64,000 nt of DNA from Microglena sp. YARC (GCA_022414725.1 CM039464.1:22047399-22111398), one strand, 5' to 3'; shown: positions 45,892-57,332, counted from the stretch's first letter. Made by a program: numbers and translations. The notes: generated by a model not told the origin, from the letters alone.

Positions 45892-46108
45892 TTTTTGGCA
45901 GAGCCCTCCCTTCTGGGGGGCAGAAGCCCCCAGATTCACCCCGTTGTCCATCCGACCAACCGACGACCGAGACATGGTCTGACACGTCAGCCAACTATCT
46001 CGTAACTAACAGGCTTCGGTCCGCTCCATTCCGTCGCCACCTGTTGTTCGGATAACCGCACTCTCCGCCAATTTTCCGCGTCGCTTGCAACGCTGCCTAG
46101 GTCTTGTT
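45892..46108. mobile_element. Dispersed repeat family R1, copy 2
   Basis: Same order of blocks as 39692-39905, ending CCGCGTCGCTTGCAACGCTG. As in that copy, an M1-type left end follows directly. Confidence 0.75.
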
Positions 46109-46109
46109 C

Positions 46110-46285
46110 TACTCGTAGCAGCTTCTAGGCAGCTACCTGAGCCAGACACAGGGCTACTCCCCTGGATTTCAGGAACACTGGTAAGCTGACCATGCCAGCC
46201 ATCAGATGCGCCAGCTAGTGCTAGCTTTTATCGAGTAGCCAGATAGGGGAGCTGCCCAGAAGCTGCTACATGTAGCTCAAAATAA
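46110..46285. mobile_element. MITE family M1, copy
   Basis: CTACTCGTAGCAGCTTCTAG at the left pairs with CAGAAGCTGCTACATGTAGC at the right. The middle (CTGACCATGCCAGCC, GCTAGTGCTAGCTTTTAT) closely matches the copy at 47334. Confidence 0.85.
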
Positions 46286-46449
46286 AAACGCTGTTTGTGT
46301 GGCGATACCCACCAAATAATGAAAAGCCCACTTGCAGGGTCCGAGAATAAGTTGGTGAACGCCCGTTTAACACACATGTGTGTGAATGAGGTGAAGGCTT
46401 TTATGGGCCATAAGGACTTCTAAGAGATAGCATCGGGAGGGCGGTGCGT

Positions 46450-46775
46450 GTGTGCCAGTGTGTTTGTGTGTGGGCCAGTGTGTAGGCAGCCAGCTTGTAG
46501 CATGGCATGTTCCATTTGTCCCCGGTGTGTGTGTCTGCATGTGTGAGAGTGTGTGTGTGTCTACATGTGTGTGTGTGTGTGCCTGCGTGTGTGTGTGTGT
46601 GTGTGTGCCTACGTGTGAGTGCCTGTTTGTGTCTACATGTGTGTATGTGCTTGCGTGTATGTGTCCGTGTGTGTGTGCCTGTGTGTGTCTACATGTGTGT
46701 ATGTGCCTGCGTGTGTGTGTCTACGTGTGTGTATGTGTGTGTGCCTATGTGTGTGTATGTGTCTGCGTGTGTTAA
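46450..46775. repeat. (GT)n-rich microsatellite
   Basis: GTGTGTGTCTACATGTGTGT-type repeats. The Cys/Val-rich ORFs on the plus strand are artefacts. Confidence 0.92.
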
Positions 46776-46954
46776 GAGCACTCAGTGTGGTGATGACATC
46801 ACTTCATCACGAGGGTGGGTTTGGTTTGGTTACATGCAGGCTTGTATTTAAGGTGCTACATTTGTGTTTACATTTGTATCTGAGTGCTACATTTTGTATT
46901 TAAAGTGCTACATTTAGCGCGCATGCTACATAACATACCTTGGTGTTTTAGGGG

Positions 46955-47220
46955 TGCTACGTAACAGCCTCGTAGGGTTGCTTTGTTGGGTCGAAACAGC
47001 TGCTAGTAGCACAACGAGGGCTACTAGGAGCACCCTGGTGCTACGTTACAGCCTAGTGGGGTGGCTTTGTTGGGTCGGTTAACAGCTGCTAGTAGCACAA
47101 CAAGGGCTACTAGGAGCACCCTGGTGCTACGTTACAGCCTAGTGGGGTTGCTTTGTTTGGTCGAAACATCTGCTATTAGCGCAACGAGGGCTACTAGGAG
47201 CGCCCTGGTGCTACGTTAAG
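46955..47220. repeat. ~85-bp tandem repeat, three copies
   Basis: Units contain GTGCTACGTTACAGCCTAGT, GGCTTTGTTGGGTCG and GGGCTACTAGGAGCACCCTG. Confidence 0.9.
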
Positions 47221-47333
47221 ACACTGGTTCCTTTCCTTAAAACAAACTGATTGCGAGGGTGGGTTTGGTCTTGTTACGTGGTATGTCGGCCTTCAGGCTG
47301 CTCAGTGTGGGTCTCGTTGGTGTTTTTTCTGTT

Positions 47334-47512
47334 GGGCTACTCGTAGCAGCTTCTAGGCAGCTCTCTGAGCCAGAAACAGGTCTACCCCTTGATTTCAGGA
47401 GCACTAGTAAACTGACCATGTCAGCCGTCTAATGCACCAGCTTGCGCTAGCTTTTATAGAGTAGCCAGGGAGGGGAGCTGCCCAGAAGCTGGTAAATGTA
47501 GCCCATAATAAA
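47334..47512. mobile_element. MITE family M1, copy
   Basis: GGGCTACTCGTAGCAGCTTC at the left pairs with CCAGAAGCTGGTAAATGTAG at the right. Confidence 0.85.
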
Positions 47513-47703
47513 TAAATAAAAACTGAGTTCATCACGGAAGCACAATGCAGGGGTGATTTCGTGATGTGATGCGTTGTATATTAAAATACGATGTGATAGA
47601 TGTGGGCTGTGGCTGATACCTCACATTCTGTAATTGGAATTTTATTTGTTTACATGGTCATCTAGTGTTCAACCGTATTACCAATAGGCGTATAAACGTC
47701 TGC

Positions 47704-47895
47704 AGCAGGGTTGTTCACGACGCTGTGTCCTGTGCCGCAGGCACAATGTCGAAAGGCCTGTTGCGTCTCAGACGCATATTTGGTGGGTTGGTTATGTCGC
47801 TGGACGCAGGCTATGGGTTGGTTGCGTCTCAGGTCGCAGGCTGCAAACAATATTGCTTCCCACGAGGCAGAGCTGGGGGAGCATCCTGAACAACA
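47704..47895. mobile_element. MITE family M2, copy (~192 bp)
   Basis: AGCAGGGTTGTTCACGA at the left and TCCTGAACAAC at the right are inverted ends. The interior is rich in GTTGCGTCTCAGGACGCAGG-type motifs. A one-ended relative starts at ~48066 (TTAGGGTTGTTCAGGACC). Confidence 0.7.
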
Positions 47896-48689
47896 ATGGT
47901 CGGCTGGTCTGCAGTATACAATTTGCCTCCGTGTGTGATTGATTGGATTGGATTGTAGCTGTGTAACATGTTTTTCAAATTGGTGCAAATTGGTGCCAAC
48001 CCCGTGCAGCTCACCGTCTCCCGATTTCAAGTACCCCCGCCACCCCGTGTGTGGTACCCATGGATTAGGGTTGTTCAGGACCCTGCATCCTGCGTCGCAG
48101 ACGCAACGTTGAAGGGTCCGTTACGACCTGATCCGCAACGTGGGGAGGGTCTTGGGCGCGCAGGCATAGGCCTATGGCGCCACTTTCGGACCCATGAAGT
48201 TGTAACCTTTGTCTAGGTAGCCGAGAGCCCCCAGCGAAACACCGGAAAAAAACCCGACGCAACGGCGGTATACCGAGCTTCTTTTTTTTAGACGTCATGA
48301 ACCTTTGACCTGTGTTCCACCTGACGGTGTCGTGGAATGGGTAAGGTCAGTCATAGTATGCGGTAATAAATCAAAGCGCATAGTTTCGAGCAGTGCAGGA
48401 GTCGTGTGAATCGTGACTGTGTATGGTGACTGTTGGATAAACCACCCCACGCCATCGAAGCTTTGCCCTATACAATTGTTCGCGTCTGAGGCAGCAGAAC
48501 TGGGGTTCCTCCTGAAATACGCTGCTTCCCAACATCTTCCCTCCAATGAAGATGAAGTTCATCTTATCCCCTTGAACTTGATCTGAGCGTTTAAACCCAA
48601 GGATTTTTATGTATTGCTGAGGGCTATATTAGTCAATTCGACATTTGAATTTTGAAATGAAAGCCTCGGTAGTAGCCTGTCCTCTATAA

Positions 48690-48895
48690 CCAGGGCACTA
48701 CTTCTTGCCAAATTGGTCAGCGCTTATTAAAGAGCACAAACTTCAAATTGGTCAGCGATTTTTTAGTGCAAAAAGCGCAAAAACTACGCGCTGCTCCCAC
48801 AGGGGGTTGAAAAAACTGCGCGAAACGCGCGAAGGGGCTCAAAAAGGCAGCACGGCACCGCGCTGCCGCGCGCGCTAAGTAGTACTCCATCCATT
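48690..48895. repeat. Dispersed repeat R2, copy 1
   Basis: Blocks CAAATTGGTCAGCGMTT, GTGCAAAAAGCGCAAAAACT, GGGGTTGAAAAAACTGCGCG and GCGCTAAGTAGTAC recur, in the same order, at 59340-59520. A part occurs inverted at 57430-57520. CGCG-rich internal palindromes are present. Confidence 0.75.
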
Positions 48896-49002
48896 ACATG
48901 AAGGCTCCCCAGGTGTTCAGCTATGTATGAATTGAGGCCTCTGTTAGGCTGTTAGGGGTTTATAGCTTACTGAGATCTACATACCGGTATAATATCATTG
49001 GA

Positions 49003-49990
49003 TTGTTACAGGGGTTTAAGCCAACTCCAAGCTCCAAGTCCCCGATATTGAAGCTCTATACGGTAATAACATATCTTGCAACCTGTGTGCAATGTTTGAG
49101 AAAATGTATTGGCTTTTGGAATAAAATCGTCGACCGTAAGGACGATGATTTTGTGAAAAGAGCCTTGCTATATAATGTTATAATGGCAACCAGAGATACC
49201 AATAAACAATGCTAGTATCTTGGATTACTAATATGCATCCAGAGATTAGGTGTTAAAGAACAATTCTCTGATATTATTCAAGATAATCAGACGTTGCTGA
49301 GCAAGACTGACTTCCGAGAAATTGATGAAGGCGTCTCTAAAATAACAGACATCGACTGTCAATCCCTAAATATGTTGAACCCCAGGAATCTTGGTGATAA
49401 CCAAGGAATCGGTCTTAAAACTATTACGTATGCAAATTGGATTATGTCAGAGGATAGAAACCATAGTTCAACGTACACTAACTTATTAAATAATATGGAT
49501 GGTATTACATGCATAGCAATACTACGGTATGAAAGATCTAATGCGTACTTCATAGTACTGCATAGTGGCGGGCCAGGCCATTGCTAGCCTGAACGCCCGG
49601 CGGCAGACAACTCGGGACCTGGTGGGAACAGGGCCCTGCGTGGCTGCGAATACTTTGCCTAGTCAGGTGCCGACATATACCGGTATGTCGGACAATAACA
49701 TTTGAAGGATGGAAATACTTAATACAATTTATACAAAAATGCGATAACAATCCTGTAATAATCGCACAATTAAATTATCATCCCAGCTGAGATGATGATT
49801 TAATTATATTGTAGCATTGCATTATTACTGTAGCAAGAACTCAGCCCCCCCCGTCGGTTAAACGATTGGTTGGGGTTCCGTTCATCACTGCGTTTTCTTT
49901 TTAAGCCCTTCCTAGCTATACTGTTGGGCAAGTCCCTTTAGCCTATTGGGCCTATCCCTGATTCCCTGGACTGTAACATACATACATCAA
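49003..49990 (+). pseudogene. LINE (non-LTR retrotransposon) 3' remnant
   Basis: One frame, open on both sides of a single TAG at 49213-49215, reads CIGFWNKIVDRKDDDFVKRA and then ~120 further residues to 49587. An IGFW-(K/R)-(I/L)-V pattern near the end of a polypeptide is typical of the C-terminal part of LINE ORF2 proteins; this is family-level recognition and moderate at best. Non-coding sequence follows and ends TGTAACATACATACATC, a short-repeat tail as expected for a LINE. A 5'-truncated copy of the same 3' end lies at 56142-56306. The region is AT-richer than its surroundings. Confidence 0.5.
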
Positions 49991-50550
49991 CCTGTGATGA
50001 TTTCAATGTGAATACGTACTTAAATAGTACGGCCTATTACGAGGCGTGAGGTTGAGGGGGCCAGCCCGTTTGCTTGCACTGGGGTCAACCACCAATAATT
50101 GGAGGGGGGGAGGGGATGTCATCCCCCTGGAGGAGGGTTTTGGGCCTGTTCCATGTGTCGACTGCACACGACAATGGACTGGAAGGAGACTGTCATGGGT
50201 GTAAAGTTTGGTGCACAGCTTGAGGGCGGCAACTTTGGAAATACCTAATCGGATGAGGTTGGTAAGTGCATTGTTTTATTTTTATGGGTATGGTCCCTGT
50301 GGTACCCAATGTAACAATTAAATATATGAATATATCACTTCATATCCCTGATCTGTCAGAGCTTGCTAAAGGTTTTTGTGCCGATACTTTTGTCAACAAA
50401 TTGTACAGAGCGGTTGGTGTCAGATCAGTAGCGGACTTCCAATGTGTGGACGGGGGAGACATGAGGTGGGATTGGAGCATGTGATTTGATCCGGGGTCAA
50501 GAGGAGGTATGGTCTGAGTTAGTCCCAGATGATGTTTAGGGGTTCCAGCC
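49990..50550. other. No recognised gene
   Basis: ORF 50266-50484 (72 codons) has no motif. A short G-rich tract lies at ~50100. Confidence 0.5.
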
Positions 50551-50790
50551 GTTTCAGTGCTGTTAGGGGGTCCTAGGCCATGTTGGGGGATTCCAGCCGT
50601 TTCAGATCTGTTATTAGGAGGTCCCAGACCATTAGGGGGTCCCAGCCGTTTCAGAGGTATTAGGGGGGTCCCAGGCCACGAGATAGGGGGTCCCAGCCGT
50701 TTCAGGGCTGTTAGGGGGTCATGTCCGGGTCATGTTAGGGGGTTCCAGCCAGCCCTCTGGTTCCATCCGTTCCATCCGTTCCATCCGTTC
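50550..50790. repeat. ~40-50-bp tandem repeat (GTTAGGGGGTCCCAGCCGTTTC)
   Basis: About six degenerate units of AGGGGGTCCCAGCCGTTTCAG, followed by a triple CCATCCGTTC. Confidence 0.85.
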
Positions 50791-51910
50791 CAGCCGGTTC
50801 AGCGTCGAGGAAAGACTTCTAACACCGCCAGGCTTGGGCGGGAGCCCTGAGAGTAAAAAGTAAGCGCATGGGGACTGCAGACTGAAGCTGGGAAGGATCG
50901 AGAAGAACTGCTGCGCATTGAACGTGCACTAAAAACTTTGGGCAGTCTGGGCAGGTCCAAGTTTTTTCGGTGGAGAATAATTACAAATCAGCTTGGCTAA
51001 AGAACACATCAACCCCCTATCAAGAAAGTGCCGTACTTTGACAGGGGGAATATTAACTCATGGACCCAGCAGTAGGGTTTTTATTATTGGAAATAGTTGC
51101 TAAACCCGATTACCCGAAACCGAACTGCCGTGGTTTATAGGCGAAGAACTTTCTCGTAAAATGGACAGAACTCTTCAGTACTCGACAAGTCGCCGTGGGG
51201 CAGTTTCGCAAAGCTTCTCCATAATTTTCTTTACCCCAATAAAATAGGAGATCCCATATGAGCTTTCAAAGTCTCAGTTATCGCCTCTGAGTCCAGCGCC
51301 TGCTCAAGTAGCTGACCTGCGACCCTAACCTTAGACGCGCATGGAAGCATCGTTTAGCTCTTGTCGAGGCGATGCGACGCTTTGAAGGTAATACATCCGG
51401 GATTCTATGCAGGGAAGATGCTCAGATGTGCTATGTTTTAGGTGCCACCAGAGATCTAGATTCCACCTGGACTGACTCGGGGTTTCATGCGATTTTGTGC
51501 GATGAATGCAGCGGAATGCAGCGTGGGAACGGGAACTGGTGAAGCGTCTTCTAGGCCTGTCGAATGTGCACGAATTAACAGCGGAGGGTGTCAAGGTCAG
51601 TCGTTTCCCCCATCCCGAGACATAACCTCGGAGCTAAACTCAAGGTCAAATGAGACCATGCACCAAAGCAACCCGACTCCAGCCATAGCTATGTGTAACA
51701 CACAGCCACAAAGCGATCTCCCACCTAGACTTGCCTGTGGAGTTGACCCACACCCACACCCACTGACCCACACCCACACGGCCACCACAGTTTTTTTAGG
51801 CACGATTAATCAGCATTTTCCTGTTCTGAATGTTTATTTGCGAATTTGGCCATCAACATTCAGGTCTGGTTAATGTTTTAGGATTCAGAAACGTTGGCCA
51901 CTGTTTTATT
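50791..51910. other. No recognised gene
   Basis: Mixed-composition sequence with overlapping short ORFs (51487-51873 plus, 51331-51594 minus) and no domain. A small CCCACACCCACTGACC direct repeat lies at ~51750. Confidence 0.45.
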
Positions 51911-51912
51911 TT

Positions 51913-52097
51913 TGGGCCACTCATGGCTGTTTCCCGCCAACTCCATTAGCCAGCCACTGGGGCAAGCCTAAAGCTGTCAGCTGCTTTTGAATGCCTGTCA
52001 TACAAGCTTTCAGACGCACTATCTAGATTCACGTTAGGCTCAAGGACAGCAAGGGAAGGGAGCTGACTAGAAGGTGCTACTCGTAGCTCAACAAAGA
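51913..52097. mobile_element. MITE family M1, diverged copy
   Basis: The right end, GACTAGAAGGTGCTACTCGT followed by AGCTCAA, fits the family. The left end (GGGCCACTCATGGCTG) is poorly preserved. Confidence 0.55.
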
Positions 52098-52104
52098 AAC
52101 AGTG

Positions 52105-52265
52105 ACGTTGGCTGGAGCATCGGCCAAGTCCGATACTTGACCGATAATTCCGAGCGACTGGTGGCTTGGCTGGTTGGCTGGAGCATCGGTCAAGCCCTAT
52201 ACTTATTATAATATTTCCGAGCGACCGGTGGCTTGATTGGCTGGAGCATCGGCATGCACGTTTCT
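52105..52265. repeat. ~75-bp tandem repeat, two to three copies
   Basis: GGCTGGAGCATCGGYCAAG and TTCCGAGCGACYGGTGGCTT recur at ~52110, 52180 and 52235. Confidence 0.85.
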
Positions 52266-52454
52266 TTATGTTTCGGACGACCGAGACTGTTGGCTCAGGC
52301 ATCTGTCATGCCCCTCAGCTGGGCCAGGTCACCAGAATGACACTGAAATTTCAAAAGGCTATTACGAATATTCAATTGCATGCTGACTGCTGACCCCCCC
52401 TCTCCCCCCAAATTGCGCAGGACTTCACTTCCCCCCAGAGTCGGCAGGATCCCC

Positions 52455-52651
52455 AGCAGGGTTGTTCAGGAGGATCCCCACCTCTGCGCCCCGAGACGCA
52501 ACCAATTTTACAGCCTTCGTCCTGAGACGCAACCGAACCGCAACCGACCCATAACCGACCCATAGCCCGCGTCTCGGGACGTCTCAGGACGCAACGGACC
52601 CTCCAACGTCGCTTCCGCGTCGCAAGACGCAGCGTCCTAAACAACCCTGCT
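52455..52651. mobile_element. MITE family M2, best copy (197 bp)
   Basis: AGCAGGGTTGTTCAGGA is inverted at the right as TCCTAAACAACCCTGCT. Inner arms (GAGACGCAACC, GTCTCAGGACGC) are inverted as well. No ORF of note. Confidence 0.85.
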
Positions 52652-52659
52652 CCCCTGCA

Positions 52660-53085
52660 GTTCTAGTCGCTACTCTGGCTCCTCCAGGTATGCTCATTGA
52701 TTTTGTTATTCTTTCTGAAAGTGAGTATCTCCTAGCTTTTTGGTTTTAAGCCTCCTCCAGGGACAGCGTATTTGTGTTGTATAGCTTTTTGTAGCTATTT
52801 GTAGCTTCTTGGGTGCATTTAGGGCACACAAAAAAACCTTTTTGTTTTTACTTTTTTTATACCCATATTTTCGCCAAAACGGGGTCGAAACAAGCGATTG
52901 CTACAAATAGCAGTAAAAAAAGCCCCGGGTATGCTGAGCCACGCCTGCCTGAGCTACAAATGCATTTTTAGATACGCCCAGCGGGCTTAGCTACGATCCA
53001 GAGCTGCCTGTCTGCTTGCATATTATGAAACAAGTTGTGGTCTGTTTCACTACCTCCATGGAGTCTAATCCCATGATACCATGGA
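52660..53085. other. No recognised gene
   Basis: TTTTTGTAGC-type short repeats; no coding motif. Confidence 0.5.
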
Positions 53086-53087
53086 TT

Positions 53088-53280
53088 TGTGGCGGAGCCC
53101 CCCCTTCTGGATGGGGGGCGGGAGCCCCCAGTGTCACCCATTTGTCCGTTCGACCGACCGACCGTCTGACCATGATGAAACCAGACACGTCAGCCAATGG
53201 TCTCGTAACTAACTCGCTTCCTTTGCCACCTGTTGCTCTATCGCGATCACTCTCGCCAATTTTTGCATCGAACTTGTTTC
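53088..53280. mobile_element. Dispersed repeat family R1, copy 3 (3' truncated)
   Basis: GCGGAGCCCCCCCTTCTG, CCATTTGTCCGTTCGACC, AGACACGTCAGCCAATGGTC and CTCGCCAATTTTTGC match the family. The terminal block is missing. Confidence 0.75.
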
Positions 53281-53289
53281 CTGCTATAC

Positions 53290-54098
53290 ATGAACATGTG
53301 GGTGTGGATGGGTGTGTGGCTGAGTGAAGGTATATAGGTATCACAAGGTTGAGGGGGACAGCTTCCGTGATCCTGAGTGGGGCATGCATGTGTTTGACTG
53401 AACAAGTGGGCGTATATGGGTGTGTGGCTGAGTGCATGTGTAAAGTATCACACGGTTGAGGGGGACAGCTTCTAGAAACCTGAGTGGGTCGTGCATGTGG
53501 TTGACTGGAACAGGTGGGTGTTTATGGGTGTGTGGCTGAGTGTATGTGTGAGCGTATCACAAGGTTGAGGGGGACAGCTTCTAGGAACCTGAGTGGGGCG
53601 TGCATGTGTTTGACTAATCAGGTGGTGGGTATGGTTGTGTTTGTGGCTGTGGCTGTGGGTTTGGTTGTAGATATGGCCGAGCATAGGTGTGTGTGTTTGT
53701 GTGGGTGGGTGTTTATGTGGGTGTGTGGGTGTGTTGGCGAGGTGGTGGGTATGGCTGGGTTTGTGGCTGTGGCTGTGGGTTTGGTTGTAGGTATGGCCGA
53801 GCATAGGTGTGTGTGTGTTTGTGTGGGTGTTTGGGTGTGTTGGCGAGGTGGTGGGTATGGCTGGGTTTGTGGCTGTCGCTGTGGGTTTGGTTGTAGATAT
53901 GGCCGAGCATATGTGTGTGTGTTTGTGTGTGTGGGTGTGTGTGTTTGTGTGTGTGTGTGGGTGTGTTGGCGAGGTGGTGGGTATGGCTGGGTTAGTGGCT
54001 GTGGCTGTGGGTTTGGTTGCAGATATGGCCGAGCATAGGTGTGTGTTTGTTTGTGTGGGTGGGTGGGTGTGTTGGCGGGTGGGTGGGTGGGTGGGTGG

Positions 54099-54175
<77 letters not shown>

Positions 54176-55760
54176 GCGGGGGGGGGGGGGGGGTCCTAGG
54201 AACCTGAGTGGGGCGTGCATTTGTTTGACTGAACAGGTGTGTGAATATGGCTGTGGGTGTGGCTGTAGATGTGACTGTATCCATTGCTGTGGGTGTAGGG
54301 GGGAGCATCTAGGAACCTGAGTAGTGGGGCGCGCATTTGTCTGACTGAACATGTTTGTGGCAATTGCTGTGGTTATGGCTGGGTGTGGCTGTGGGTATGG
54401 CTGAGGTTACTTGTTTGTGTTTGTATGTGGGTGGTTATGGGTGGGTGGGTGGGGCTTGTAGGAACCTAAGTAGGGCGCGCATTTGTTTGACTGGACATGT
54501 GTGTGGGTATGACTGTGGTTATGGCTGGGGGTGTGACTGGGGCATGGATGGGGGAGCGGCTGTGGGTATGGATGAGGGTAGGTGTTAGTATTTATACGTT
54601 GGTGGTGATGTGTGGGTGGTGATGTGTGGGTTGGTGGTGGTGGTGGTGGTGGTGGTGGTGGTGGTGGTGGTGTTTTGGGGTTGGGGTTGGGGGGGGGGGG
54701 GGGGGGGGCTTCTAGGAACCTGATGAGTAGGGTGCGCATTTGTTTGACTGAACTTGTTTGTGGCAATGACTGTGGTTGGGTGTGTGGCTGTAGGGTATGG
54801 CTGAGGATGTGACAGAGGGTAGGTGTTTGTGTTTATAAGTTGGTGGTTATGTGTGGGTGGGTGTGAGTGGGTTGGGGGTGGGCTTGTAGGAAGCTCTGTG
54901 GGGCACACATTTGTTTGAGTCGACGGGTGTGTAGGTATGACTGGGTGCGTGGATGTGGATGTGGCTATGGGCATGGCTGTGGGTGTGGCTGTAGGTATGG
55001 CTGAGGGTACGTGTGGGTGGGTGTGGGTGTTGGGTGTTGGCGCGGGGTGGTGATGGTGGTGATGGTGGTGGTGGGGGCTTGTAGGAACCTGATTGGGGAG
55101 CGGATTTGTTTGACTAACTAGGTGTGTGGGTATGGCTGGGCGGGAAGTGGCTGGAATGTGGCTATGGGCATGGCTGTGGGTGTGGCTGTAGTTATGGCTG
55201 AGGGTACGTGTGGGTGGGTGTGGGTGTTGGGTGTTGGCGCGGGTGTTGGTGTTGGTGGTGTGTATGTGGAAGGGGGGGGGCTAGCAGGAAACTTTGTGGG
55301 GAACGCATTTGTTTGAGTCAACAGGTGTGTAGGTATGGCTGGGTGCGTGGATGTGGATGTGGCTATGGGCATGGCTGTTGGTGTGGCTGTAGGTATGGCT
55401 GAGGGTACGTGTGGGTGGGTGTGGGTGTTGGATGCTGTCGCGGGGTGGTGGTGGTGTGTGTGGGGGGGGGGGGGGCCTTGCAGGAACCTGATTGGGGAGC
55501 ACATTTGTTAGACTAAATAGGTGTGGGTATGGCTGGGTAAGAAGTGGCTGGAAATGTGGGCATGCCTTTGTCGCACGCATCAAGCTGCTCCTTAAACGGA
55601 TGGAACAAATGAAGAGCCCCAAAGAAGCAAGCTTTGTGAGTGATAGCATGTGCAGCATATGTAGTATGTATAACATGTGGGTATGGCTAGGCGGGAAGTG
55701 GCTGGAAATGTGGCTGTGGGCATGCCTGTGGGTGTGGCTATAGGTATGGCTGCGTGAAGA
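53290..55760. repeat. Degenerate GT/GGGTGTGGCTG minisatellite, ~2.5 kb
   Basis: Longer units of ~120-250 bp carry TTCTAGGAACCTGAGTGGGG, CGTGCATKTGTTTGACTGAA, CAGGTGTGTG, and runs of GGCTGTGGGTATGGCTG. Pure (GT)n, poly-G and (GGT)n stretches occur at ~54100-54190, 54620-54710 and 55460. ORFs on the minus strand (His/Thr/Pro) and plus strand (Val/Gly/Cys) are artefacts. Confidence 0.9.
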
Positions 55761-55925
55761 TGTGGGGGAGTGGGTTTAGGGTTTCGGTGGCATCCTCCCT
55801 CCCCGGACTCCCGGCGAGCGCTGTCTAAGAGGGTCCTAGTTCTGCCTAGGGCCTGTAATTGGTGCACGATACGAACTAGAATAAGCATGGAGGCTTCCGT
55901 TCAGCTTGCACCCGTTAGGTTTTCG

Positions 55926-56066
55926 TGCCTCCGCTGCCTCCACCGCCTCCATCTCACGCTTCCGGCACCCCATCTCGGCAACGCACGTCATTCGTGCGGG
56001 TGGACACGCGAGATGGGGTGACGGGAGCGCGAAATGGAGGAGGCGGAGGCGGCGGATGCAGAGGAG
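55926..56066. repeat. Imperfect hairpin, ~55-bp arms
   Basis: TGCCTCCGCTGCCTCC...CACCCCATCTCG on the left pairs imperfectly with CGAGATGGGGTGACGG...GGAGGAGGCATGG-type sequence on the right. Confidence 0.7.
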
Positions 56067-56141
56067 GCATGGGTTCAGGCTGGACGGATACCCCCATGCG
56101 TACCTTTATTCCGTCTATCCTTATCCCGTCTATTATATTTC

Positions 56142-56306
56142 GTAATTAAATTATCACCGTAGCACGAACTCATGGCCCCCGTCGGTTAAATGATTGTTTG
56201 GGGTTCAGTTCATCAGTGCATTTTCTTTTTAAGCCCTATACGGTTGGGCAAGTCCCTTTAGCCTATTTGGCCTTCCCCTGGACTGTAACATACATACATA
56301 CATCCT
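56142..56306 (+). mobile_element. 5'-truncated LINE 3' end
   Basis: AATTAAATTATCA, CCCCCGTCGGTTAAA, TTTTCTTTTTAAGCCCT and GGGCAAGTCCCTTTAGCCTA match 49770-49990 in order. Both end in CTGGACTGTAACATACATAC. Confidence 0.7.
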
Positions 56307-56629
56307 TGTTTGTATCGTACTCCAATTACAAGGCCCTGGGCTGAATCAGGACCCTCACAGACAGCGCGTGCCTGTTTTGGGAGTTCGGGGAGGGGGGATG
56401 CGGGGAGGGGTGCGGGGTGCCACCGAGTTAGATCCCGAGGGTCTGTCCTAGGTCCCCGAATGTTTTACATGTGGCAATTGTTGTTGTGTCAACAAGTTCA
56501 CTCGGGAAGCCTAGCTCGCCAATATTATATGTGGGCAAAGGGCCCTGGGTGGCTCTCTAGCAACTTCCACATTCCACATGCGCATGTGCAATGTGGCAGT
56601 TGCTCAGGAGAATAAAAAGGCACCCATAA
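56307..56629. other. No recognised gene
   Basis: One plus-strand ORF of 101 codons, without motif. Confidence 0.5.
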
Positions 56630-57250
56630 AAATCCTGCTCTGCTCTGCGCTGCTGCTCTGCTCTCCTTCTCTGAGCTTCTGCTCTGCGCTCCTGCTTTGC
56701 GCTGCTGCTCTGAGCTCCTGCTTTGCAGTGCTTCTCTGGGCTCCTGCTCTGCGCTCCTGCTTTGCGCTGCTTCTCTGAGCTCCTCCTCTGCGCTCCTGCC
56801 TTGCGCTCCTGCTTTGCGCTGCTGCTCTGCTCTCCTTCTCTGAGCTCCTGCTTTGCATTGCTTCTCTGAGCTTCTGCTCTGCGCTCCTGCTTTGTGCTGC
56901 TGCTCTGAGCTCCTCTTCTGCGCTCCTGCTTTGCGCTGCTGCTCTGCTCTCCTTCTCTGCGCTCCTGCTCTGAGCTCCTGCTTTGCGCTGCTGCTCTAAG
57001 CTCCTGTTTGCACTGCTTCTCTTAGCTCCTGCTCTGCGCTCCTGCTTTGCATTGCTTCTCTGAGCTTCTTCTCTTTCCTCCTGCATTGCGCTGCTACTCT
57101 GAGCTCCTCCTCTGCGCTCCTGCTTTGCGCTGCTGATCTGAGCTCCTTTTCTGCGCTCCTGCTATGCGCTGCTGCTCTGCGCTCGTGCTCTGCGCTGCTA
57201 CTCTCCGCTCCTACTCTGCGCTGCTGCTCTGAGCTCTTGCTTTGCGCAAA
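56630..57250. repeat. ~30-bp minisatellite (CTGCTCTGAGCTCCTGCTTTGCG)
   Basis: More than 20 imperfect units. Minus-strand ORFs read Arg-Ser-Ala-Glu-Gln repeats and are artefacts. Confidence 0.92.
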
Positions 57251-57264
57251 AGGGCTCAAGTGCT

Positions 57265-57332
57265 CGGGGTTTCCAGTCATATTGATTGGAGACGACTCTA
57301 GTCATCTCCACTCAATATGACTAGAAACCCCG
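57265..57332. repeat. Palindrome, ~34-bp arms, no spacer
   Basis: CGGGGTTTCCAGTCATATTG and the following 14 bases are inverted with few mismatches up to CTAGAAACCCCG; the centre is at 57298/57299. Confidence 0.9.

Noticed and set aside
53472..54352. 244- and 278-codon minus-strand ORFs
   Set aside because: They cross (GT)n, poly-G and GGGTGTGG repeats; the residues are only His, Thr, Pro, Gln and Asn runs.
56604..57280. Arg-Ser-Ala-Glu-Gln repeat ORFs resembling a coiled-coil protein
   Set aside because: They arise from the ~30-bp minisatellite. Nothing non-repetitive is attached to them.
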